This document shows, piece by piece, positions 31,046-38,973 of a DNA stretch of 38,973 bases. The DNA is from Chromera velia (lineage: Eukaryota > Sar > Chromeraceae), in assembly GCA_018398765.1 (NCBI GenBank), contig JAHBMJ010000906.1:1-38973 (forward strand), written 5' to 3'. The notes under the pieces were generated by a model. That model did no database searches. It saw nothing but the letters and a program-made list of their open reading frames with translations, and was not told the DNA's origin. The position numbers and the translations under genes are program-made. Position 1 is the first letter of the stretch, and each line of letters starts with the position of its first letter.

Positions 31046-31807
31046 CGTCAATTAAATTAGTCGATCGATTAAATTTGTCGAACGAAATCAACTAGGCCAT
31101 ACCATAGAGGGATCGTTCGTAAAAGGCGCATAACATAAGATCAGAGGCGATCTATAACATGCAAATTCAAACAGTTCCCCTGTCTCCAGGTTTTTTCGTT
31201 CGCCCTCGGCCCTAAGTCCTCTTTTACCCAACCAATTTGGTCTAGCATTGCTGCGTACTGGTGGCTTTCTACTCTGTGCATGTTTCTTCCCTTCAGAAAT
31301 TTTTTATACCTTTCTGCGAGCTCTTCAGCGTTTGTTCTACAAAGATCACCTATTCTTTTCCTGCATTCCTGACCATTTCACAAAAACCTTACGCCTGCTC
31401 GTAGCTCTGCAAAGGAACAACTAGAAGAACAAATCAATATCACTATCTGCCAGGGCATTCTGCCTCATTCATCAGAAAATAAAACAGAGTATAGGGCCTG
31501 TATGAGGCGCCGCTGCTGGGCTGGCGAGGCACTTAATGAATAGCCCGTTCGGCGTGGTGCTTGCACGGAGTATAGGCGTGGGATCGATAAGTGTGTACAT
31601 CAATTAATGCATGCCAGTGGGTCGAGATGCGAAGTAATACATACGTTCTATAGCTAAGTAAGGGAAAGCCTGGAAAGCAGTAGAAGCTGTATGATTGGCA
31701 TAAGTTGTTGCTGTCAAAAACTCTAAGATAGAACTCTCTCTAAGGATGTCTGATGGAGAATCTCTCTGTCTAGCCCATCACACTGCTATAGCCTCGTGTT
31801 ACCTATT

Positions 31808-31923
31808 ATTATAAGGCGTGAGCTTCTGACAAAGTGCACCTTGTCCCTGCCGGAGGCTTTTTGTCATAAATAGTCAGACAGCACACTATAGCTTGAGAGC
31901 CACTGCAAGCTAGACTGCAAACC
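31808..31923 (+). repeat. Dispersed repeat, copy 1
   Basis: The core ccttgtccctgccggaggct, followed by gagagccactgcaagct, is shared with 34368-34504 in the same orientation at roughly 85 percent identity by eye. There is no coding frame and no tRNA-like A/B boxes. It is probably a short interspersed element or a remnant of a larger repeat. Confidence 0.75.
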
Positions 31924-32321
31924 TTTTTTTTTTCGTGAACGTAAAATTTTAATCTATCCATAGTTTTGATACATAGTACTGACACACTATAGTAAGTGTG
32001 AGATAAAACTTTTTGCAGTTGAAAAACTGTACATAAAACTATTAAGTATACAAACAGTATGAGTATTTTCCGAACTTTCAACATATTATTCTTTCTATTC
32101 ACTCTAGTATAGTCTCTATCGTTTTTACCTAGCTAGGTTTCACTAAGTTTTTATCTACTCCGACTGCAAAGAGACCATTTACCGGCAGCATCTTCTAGTA
32201 TATGTATTAGTTTAATTACATACTTTAACTACATCAGCAATTACATTGTCTCAATTTTTTAGAAAATTTCATTAAAAATTCAGTCATTCTGCCTCAGTCA
32301 CCTACATCCACAGACACAACC

Positions 32322-32656
<335 letters not shown>

Positions 32657-32936
32657 ATTTTTAGCAACGTTTCTAAACCGTTTGTCTTTTTCTGTGTACA
32701 TGCATACCCACAGTATGATACGCTTCACAGGTTCATAGTACAGTAGGTCACCACCCTTTTGTCGGCCCCGAACAATGGCTGCGAATACGTCCTAGAATAC
32801 ATCTTATATGTTTTCTTCCAATAGGTCCACTACCTTGCCGTGCCCTGCTTCTTCCTGTCTGTTGGGTGTTCATACAAACACAGATAAACAAGCATACATA
32901 CAGACACATACACACACACACATACACACACACACA

Positions 32937-32969
<33 letters not shown>

Positions 32970-32993
32970 GTATACACATACACACACACACAT

Positions 32994-33031
<38 letters not shown>

Positions 33032-33287
33032 TTTTAGCAACATTTCTAAACCGTCTGTCTTTTTTTGTGCACACACACACCTACAGTATGATACGCTTCA
33101 CAGGTTCATAGTACAGCAGGTCGCTACCCTTCTGTCGGCCCCGAACAATAGCTGCGAATACGTTCTAGAATACATCTTATGTGTTTTCTTCCAATAGGTC
33201 CACTACCTTGCCGTGCCCTACTTCTTCCTGTCTGTTGGGTATTCACACAAACACAGACAAACATACATACATACAAACACACACACA

Positions 33288-33354
<67 letters not shown>
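32657..33354. repeat. Tandem satellite unit, two copies with CA tails
   Basis: A unit of about 210 unique bases starting tttttagcaac plus a (CA)n tail occurs at 32657-33028 and again at 33029-33354, a period of about 372 bp. The unique parts are highly similar (agtatgatacgcttcacagg, aataggtccactaccttgcc). The second copy ends in a (GA)n run. The preceding (CA)n block could be the tail of an older unit. Confidence 0.9.
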
Positions 33355-33357
<3 letters not shown>

Positions 33358-34367
33358 GATGCATGTATACATGTATACATATATACATTTTGTATGTATG
33401 CATTAATACACGGACAGGCAGGCAGACGCATGTACATGGTGCATCGCTGTCATAGTTCAACCTACAATGTTGTTCAGAAGAACGATGGTGAACGGTGTGA
33501 TTCTAGTGGGATCAAAGCAGATACAGCCCACACTCCCCGCAAGCTTCCTCTCTGTTCTTACATTTGCATTTTGTCCAAACTTCCCGCACACTCCCAGAGA
33601 GATGGCTACACAACTGTTTATGGTACGCATATATCAGGAGTATTGAATTGACATATGTATACGAACAGGCAGTGCCATGCGCATTAAACGCCGCATTTTC
33701 TGGCCATCAGACAAAAGTGATAGAGAGGGTTGGATGGAAACAGAGCTACTCATACAGAATGAAAGAAAGAGAAACAGGCATAGAGCACAGGACAGAAGAA
33801 AGGCTGAATTTTCAGACGGTGGCGTCGTCAATCCGCATGTATGCTGAAAAGGAAGAGACGTTCAGACACACCTGAACCTCGGACTTTCAAGTTACGACGG
33901 TACCGATCTGTACCTGATACACTGACACATCCACTACAGAATCGAACACATGCAGAGAGACACACTCAAATAGACAGATGAACCGAAAGGATCTTCTGGA
34001 AAGGGGACGCAGAAGAAATATCGTTTTTAGATCTCAATGTATGCACGTGTTGTCTGACCTTTGCGTTCGTCCTCGGGTATAAGTGGAGATACGATGAGGC
34101 ACATAGACAGAAATAGTAGAGCATGCAGGGTGCAGTATTCGGTATGAGGAGGTGCCACTCTTATTTGTGGAAACTCCTGGACAGTTGGAATCAGAAGCGA
34201 AGTTCTGAAAGTGACTTCATTTCAATGCTGTTTTAGCCCCGGAAAGCCTGTTTGGATGGCACTTTCAGAAGTCCCGTGACCTTCAATTCGCTTTTCTGGG
34301 CCACTCGCAATGCGTAAATCTCCAAATTTTGCGGGGTCGTACGCCGACAGATGGTCAACTTACTAAC
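33355..34367. other. Intergenic, no gene seen
   Basis: Mixed-composition sequence with a few short frames and a small caggcagg patch near 33412-33424. None has a usable splice context or protein-like composition. Confidence 0.5.
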
Positions 34368-34504
34368 TTATTACAAGGCGCGAGCTTCTGGTGAAGCGCA
34401 CCTTGTCCCTGCCGGAGGCTTTTTGCTATGAATAGTCAGACATGCAGCATATGTATAGCTTGAGAGCTAGCTTGAGAGCCACTGCAAGCTATAGACTGTA
34501 AGCC
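34368..34504 (+). repeat. Dispersed repeat, copy 2
   Basis: Second copy of the element at 31808-31923, same orientation. It contains a small internal duplication (agcttgaga twice) that the first copy lacks. The flanks differ from those of copy 1 except for a few bases (ttattacaagg versus ttattataagg). Confidence 0.75.
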
Positions 34505-34966
34505 ATTAATATCATAGATGTAATAATGCATTCCTAAAAGTGATAGTTTAAATTAATGCACACCAAAGTGTGTACTAATTCATTCATCAAAATTCTATTA
34601 AAATATGTAACAAAACAATGTGTAACAAAATATTTTGAAAAAAGTGATTGTATAACCCTATAGGATTGGTGTAGTGAATAAGTCAATGAACTATAGATTA
34701 ACAAACCAACATTGCATGTCATGCCCCGTGCATGGTTGGCCAGAGCCTAAATGGTGCATGGCTCACCGGCTTTAACTGCCGCCGCGGCGCCGCCGACAGG
34801 AGACGACTTGATTTCACTTCAAAAGCCCAGTAAAAAGATATTCAGACGCATTCGCCTTCATCTCACTGTAAAAACCTTTCGGTTCTGTTGATTTCATGCA
34901 GTTTACTCTGAGTTGAGTCCTTGAATTACAAGCTGAATTAAAAAAAAAAGTTCAATCGTTTTGAAG
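34505..34966. other. Mixed intergenic stretch
   Basis: AT-rich up to about 34720, followed by a GC-rich patch with gccgccgcggcgccgccg near 34777-34796. No exon was assigned. Upstream exons of the next plus-strand gene may be hidden here. Confidence 0.4.
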
Positions 34967-35725
34967 GACCGTATGGCGGTGTTCTAAGAGAGGCAGACCC
35001 CAGAAAGACTCTGATCTGAATCTCAATAAAGCGAAATTGCCTGCAAAGAGGGAAGAGGTAGTAGAGTTCACCGAAAAAGTCAAGCTGGCGGAAGAGGAAT
35101 CAAGAAGTCAAAACCGGCAGACAAGCTTTGGTAAGAAAAGTTTACCCCACCCCCCCGCGTTGTATTTGAGCCGTGCCCGCTGCAAGACAACTGCGCAGGA
35201 CACGATTCTTTCTTTCTCTCCCCCATCCCTCATCGTTAGACTCTTCGGTCTCTTACTCAAGGCACTTTGAGACCGAGAAGAGCACATGTATGAAGCAGCG
35301 GCTGACGCACGCAGAAAAGAGAACATAAAATGCACATAGGAGGAGGCCGACGACTGTCGAAGGGATAGGACACACACCATGCACGCACACCCATCGACTG
35401 GTCACAGGTAGAACGAGTCAGGGGAACATGCATGTACCACGACACCATGCACGCAACATGCATGTACCAACGACGCATCAAATGTCGACGGGAGCAAAAT
35501 CCAGGGTATGCAAGAAAGAGGAGGCAGAAAACGCATGTAAGAAGCGAGAGAGGGACAGGCAGAGAAAGGGAGAGGAGGAGAGAAGAAGAAGGCAATGCCG
35601 TCTCGCGTTTCTTTATACTTGGGGAGCAGGCTTTGCTCGCATCTTTAGAAACTCATTTTGCCTCCCGCCCGTCTTTGACTGCGTTACAACCTGCTTCCAC
35701 CCTGCCAGTGCAGTCTGGGAACTAA
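34967..35725 (+). CDS. Partial gene with AT-hook motif
   Basis: One clear exon, 34967-35130, lies between an acceptor ending ttttgaag and a strong GTAAGA donor. It reads SKRGRPQKDS, then a Lys/Glu-rich helix (EEVVEFTEKVKLAEEE). KRGRPQK is a canonical AT-hook (GRP core flanked by basic residues), a motif that binds the minor groove of AT-rich DNA in many chromatin proteins. A further acceptor after a pyrimidine tract lies near 35264. A possible last exon around 35600-35725 reads NAVSRFFILGEQALLASLE and ends VQSGN-stop. Intermediate joins and the start are unresolved. One AT-hook alone is a short motif, so the DNA-binding role is an inference. Confidence 0.45.
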
Positions 35726-36421
35726 GATGGAGACGTCGACAGATCGAGACACAAACGGAAGGAGACGAACGAAGAGAAGGAAAGCGAGCAAGGGGCCAAA
35801 CCAGGTCTCACGTTCCCTAGCTTCTCCGCACCTCACCGATCATGCATCCATCATCAGATTCTCTCTTGAGTCTTGACTGACAGACAGCGGAAAAGCGAGG
35901 AAGAAAGGCATTAAGGAACGAACCAACGAGCTAGAAAGGAAAGAACAACACAAAGAAAGAAACAAAGAAAGAGGAGTCTCTGCTAATCAATCGATCGACC
36001 GATGTTTCCCCCCGTTTGGAACTTCGGCCGATCCCCTTGGCTGCTTGCCTGCCTGCCTGCCTACATACTTCCCTTTCTGACTGACAAGGATGGATGTTTT
36101 TTTCTCAACAAGAAGTACAAAAAGCATGGCGGGCAGAACAAACAAGTTACAGAAAGATAAAAGGGGACAGAGCAAGAAGAAGAATCGGCAGTAAGCAGCT
36201 AAAATCGTCTGTTACCACACGTCTCTGCGGCGCCCTCCTGCATGCACTATTGTAGTGCCCAAACGCGCATCGCATCTCTGCAGAAGGTTTGCAGCAAGCA
36301 GACAAGCTATGCTCGTCAGATTGGGACCCCCGGCCGGCCCCGTCATTCCATGCACGCGTCTCTCTCTCCCTCCCCCTCTCCTCTTTAAACCCTTTCCTTT
36401 TCACGCGGCACCGGAAGCCTT
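35726..36421. other. Intergenic region, no gene seen
   Basis: Lies between the plus-strand AT-hook exons and the stop of the minus-strand SH3 gene. It contains short gaaa units (about 35948-35972) and cctg units (about 36044-36062). Frames here lack start or splice support. Confidence 0.5.
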
Positions 36422-37717
36422 TCACGGCGCCACCTTGTAGGCCGGAAACCAACCCACAGGCGAGGTGCCGTAAGGGCCCCCTGGCCCCTCCACACTGCCG
36501 TACCACCACCCACTCGGGTGCTTCCATGTCACACGAATCAGCTGACCAGGCGCGAACGAAATTTCCTGCGAAACTCCTGTCAAAGACCCCCCCCTTCCTG
36601 AGTTCCCCTCCCTCGCTAGCAGGACTTCGTCGCACTCCGTACCCTGGATATTCTCACGGGCACCGGCTGTCCCCTCAAGGAAACTCCCTCGCCCCATATT
36701 TCGCCCAAACCCTATCTCTGCTGCCGCAGCAGCAGCCCCACCCACCCCCCCTCTTTCGGTGGGACCTCCAGCAGGAATCGAGGAGTCCTGAAAGAACCCA
36801 GGGGGAGAACCAAAATCCCCCTGGCCTGGTGGGGCTCTCTGTTGTTGTGGTGGTGGGAAGCGCTCAGTGAAGCTAGACGAGGGGGGCGGGAACGCCCTGG
36901 CTGCTGCGGAGGGGGTGTAAGAGGGGTAGTCTGGCGCATATGCTGGAGACGGCCCACTACGCGGAGCTGACGGCCCCGGGACTCCGGGGGCCCCTGCCCT
37001 TATACCACTACTAGATGAGGCAGCAGCAGGGTGCACCGGTGGCACCGGCTCCCGGTAACTGGGTGGCGCCACTCCACCAGGGCCGTAGTCAGTCTGGGGT
37101 GGGGTGGGAAAGGGATGCGCTGACATGGGTTCGGGCTGTGGGTGGGAACTTCTTGGAATGCTATCCCCGGCCCTCCCGCCCCTCCGAGATCTCCTCCCCC
37201 TCCCCTCTCCCGGACGACAAAGACGACTCCCCCCAGAACCCCCTTCCTGTTTGTACATTTCATTGAGAGCTTCTGGGTCGAGGAGGGTCTTCAGCTCGGA
37301 TGGCTCGACTGGTCTGGAGAGCTCTGAATACTCTTCCACTTTTCTCCGGAGTTTCCAGTAGTCATCTTTTGCCTTATCAAGTTTGCTGTGGATTTTCGCG
37401 TTCTGAAGATCTGCCTGGGTTTTCAGGATAAACGAGTAGACTGTTTGGTCTTTAGAGTGTTTGTGAACGAATTCACACTCTTTTGGGACCCCGACTATAC
37501 TCCAAGTGCATTTGTGTTTTCCGTTTGTCTCTTCTTCATCCACAGTTCGTGTGACCAGGAACTCACCCATAGGGCGACTTCCCGCAAGAACATCATCTAG
37601 GTCTTCCGGCCTCTCAAACACTCCCCGAAGCTTGTCCAGCTTCTCATCCCGCTTTGTTTCTCGGCGCTGTCTCCGCGTGGGGAACAGGTGCTTTTCGGTT
37701 TCTCCTTCTTCGCTCAT
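36422..37717 (-). CDS. SH3-domain protein, intronless
   Basis: 431 residues from an ATG at 37717 to a TGA at 36422. The last 55 residues match the SH3 core: EISFAPGQLIRV, then SGWWYGSV and GWFPAYKV, i.e. the acidic-to-hydrophobic strand, the WW ligand-binding pair and the G-x-FP-x-Y-V end. The usual opening ALYDY is not present. SH3 domains bind Pro-rich peptides in signalling and cytoskeletal complexes. Residues 1-130 form a separate, charged and probably folded region (EFLVTRTVDEEET, CTWSIVGVPKECEFVHKH, then a helical KAKDDYWKLRRKVEEYSEL) of unknown family. The middle (about 160-360) is Pro/Gly/Ser/Ala-rich and could itself offer SH3 ligands. One continuous frame with good composition makes the model reliable. 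Confidence 0.8.
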   Translation of the reverse strand: MSEEGETEKHLFPTRRQRRETKRDEKLDKLRGVFERPEDLDDVLAGSRPMGEFLVTRTVDEEETNGKHKCTWSIVGVPKECEFVHKHSKDQTVYSFILKTQADLQNAKIHSKLDKAKDDYWKLRRKVEEYSELSRPVEPSELKTLLDPEALNEMYKQEGGSGGSRLCRPGEGRGRRSRRGGRAGDSIPRSSHPQPEPMSAHPFPTPPQTDYGPGGVAPPSYREPVPPVHPAAASSSSGIRAGAPGVPGPSAPRSGPSPAYAPDYPSYTPSAAARAFPPPSSSFTERFPPPQQQRAPPGQGDFGSPPGFFQDSSIPAGGPTERGGVGGAAAAAAEIGFGRNMGRGSFLEGTAGARENIQGTECDEVLLAREGNSGRGGSLTGVSQEISFAPGQLIRVTWKHPSGWWYGSVEGPGGPYGTSPVGWFPAYKVAP

Positions 37718-38236
37718 TCTCTCTGCCCAACAATTGTAGGAGCAGGATCACAGGAAGAAAAAGGAAACCGGCGGGCTATTCGTGGTCTTTTGACACTCTC
37801 CACGTCACCTGTCGAGCCGCTCATTACTGTGACTTCGATTGTGTTCGATCCCGTCTCGTTTCCAAAAAACGGCCGAGGTAGGCCGAGGTCGGAATTGCAT
37901 GTTGAGTTGATCGATCGCGATCGAGGCTTGAGGGAATGGCGGCCCGCGTTGGACGGCCGCGCGCGCGGGAGATCGGCCGGCCCAGAGCCTTTGCAGCTGA
38001 ATCTTATAGAATAGGTGCGTCACCGAGTACAAAAGGCCTTTAGAACCAAAAAAAGAATATAACACAAAAAAACGGCCCAGAAATGGCTGAGTTCTCAGAT
38101 TGTCAACTGCCGAAAGGAGACGGCTCTGTGAGATAGTCCAATTCCCAAGCGAGATGGAGGAAAGAGCAAACTGCCGGCCACTGTGTGGTTCATCCTTCTC
38201 GCCGCCTGGTTGTGGGCTCTCACACCGCCGGATTAG
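37718..38236. promoter_or_regulatory. Region between divergent genes
   Basis: Sequence between the ATG of the minus-strand SH3 gene and the plus-strand open frame at the right edge. It includes a CpG-rich patch around 37940-37985 (ggccgcgcgcgcggg). A promoter is expected by position. Upstream exons of the right-edge gene could also lie here, and short frames starting at ATG 38083 or 38153 end quickly. Confidence 0.3.
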
Positions 38237-38973
38237 GTGACGGTCTTGTCCCCATTCCTGTCCATCAACCACCTGGCCGTCTCCTGCCTCCTGCTGTGTA
38301 AATATCTTTTATGGCCAAGGAGGCAACCTGTGGAGTTTTTCTTGCGGAGATGGCTACAACTCCTCACGTGCAAAGCTGTCTGCTCCACACAACGAGTTCT
38401 CTGTTCACACCGACACGGGACAAAGGACACGGTTGAGCTGAAGGTTTTCTTAGTTTATGAAAGATGGAGAGATCGGGTGCTGGAATTCGTAAAACCAGCC
38501 TTCCGTCTCCTCACAGACAAAGATGAATTGATTCGACTTCTGGAGCTGGGAGAACGGAGAACGGAGGAGATCATTTATCGCTACCTCGTCTCTCCTTTCT
38601 TCCTGGCATTTCTTTTCTTGCAACTCCTTTTTTCCATCCTTATCATTCCTCTGTGTGCTGTCGTTCTGGCAAGAGGATGGGAAGCTTGCACCCACGCCAC
38701 CGCACTCGGATGGATCGTCCTCGCACGAATGTCCATGACCATTGAGGAGGGCCTCCAACTATGTCTTGAGGCAGCAACCGGGCATCGGCAGGCCCAGACA
38801 AGTCGAATCACTACACTTTTCCCCAGGCGGAGACCTCGAGAAAAAAGGTCAGTCGCTCGCATCATCGCTTGCACTGCCTTCCTCATTCTCGTTGCGTCTC
38901 CGGCGCTTGCCGCCCATTCGCCCCCTACGGCCCTGTGTGCGCAGACGGTGAAGGGAATCCCTTGGAGTGTCCC
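38237..38973 (+). CDS. Probable membrane protein, runs off the right edge
   Basis: The frame is open for 245 codons from just after a TAG at 38234-38236 to the window end, with no stop. The best part begins near an acceptor-like tcctcacag at 38514 and reads DKDELIRLLELGERRTEEI. A strongly hydrophobic segment follows (FFLAFLFLQLLFSILIIPLC), then an amphipathic stretch and a second hydrophobic segment (IIACTAFLILVASPALAA). No early in-frame Met exists, so upstream exons are needed. A GTCAGT donor at 38848 and an acceptor near 38942 could remove the second hydrophobic part, but that join then reads into a stop in the phase I tested. Family not recognised. Confidence 0.45.
   Translation, partial: MTVLSPFLSINHLAVSCLLLCKYLLWPRRQPVEFFLRRWLQLLTCKAVCSTQRVLCSHRHGTKDTVELKVFLVYERWRDRVLEFVKPAFRLLTDKDELIRLLELGERRTEEIIYRYLVSPFFLAFLFLQLLFSILIIPLCAVVLARGWEACTHATALGWIVLARMSMTIEEGLQLCLEAATGHRQAQTSRITTLFPRRRPREKRSVARIIACTAFLILVASPALAAHSPPTALCAQTVKGIPWSV

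Larger units (their letters stand above)
30266..32320. other. Gene-poor intergenic region
   Basis: No convincing exon was found. A 74-codon frame at 30300 directly after the preceding stop is probably 3' UTR. Tandem aggat units lie near 30895-30912. From about 31000 the sequence is AT-rich. It includes the short hairpin at 31026-31045 and the first copy of a dispersed repeat at 31808-31923, both listed separately. Confidence 0.5.

Noticed and set aside
31809-32102. 97-codon minus frame with a hydrophobic N-terminus in AT-rich DNA
   Set aside because: It overlaps the dispersed repeat at its 3' end, has AT-driven composition, and its tail is explained by the repeat.

Overview
The window is nuclear DNA of a eukaryote. 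Open frames break at canonical polypyrimidine/AG acceptors and GT donors and rejoin in phase. I see no operons, no bacterial ribosome-binding sites, no rRNA or tRNA, and no intact transposase or reverse-transcriptase frame. GC content is mixed. Tetranucleotide (GACA/CAGG) and dinucleotide microsatellites are abundant, and the proteins are long, Ser/Glu/Pro-rich and low in complexity. This would fit a chromerid or other alveolate alga such as Chromera velia, but that is an inference from style and no diagnostic marker was found.

Layout. 1-1.6 kb: AT-rich DNA with an imperfect inverted repeat. 1.6-3.1 kb (minus): last two exons of a gene whose product ends in KDEL. 4.7-7.9 kb (minus): a multi-exon gene of unknown function. 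8.0-9.5 kb (minus): a second unknown multi-exon gene. 10.5-11.6 kb (plus): an intronless flavin-reductase-like protein. 12.2-22.6 kb (minus): the main feature, a roughly 10-kb gene encoding a SET-domain protein. Its SET core is spread over six exons (22.6-17.4 kb) and is followed in phase by a very large exon with CxHG-type zinc motifs. 24.2-30.3 kb (plus): a five-exon gene of unknown function with a 19-nt microexon and a 1.4-kilocodon last exon. 30.3-35 kb: gene-poor, with about 1 kb of (CA)n-based satellite and a roughly 120-bp dispersed repeat. 35-35.7 kb (plus): exons with an AT-hook. 36.4-37.7 kb (minus): an intronless SH3 protein. 38.2 kb to the end (plus): an open frame of a probable membrane protein that runs off the window.

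The genes do not form a recognisable pathway. The SET, AT-hook and SH3 proteins are chromatin or signalling types, and the flavin reductase is a stand-alone metabolic enzyme. The strongest structural signals are: a SET domain with altered catalytic positions; a small inverted-repeat element found twice, each time between long direct repeats and once duplicating a 3' splice site; and tetranucleotide repeats whose pyrimidine strand always lies on the sense strand of the surrounding gene. Exon boundaries were read by eye from splice motifs and phase. Transcripts are needed to confirm them.
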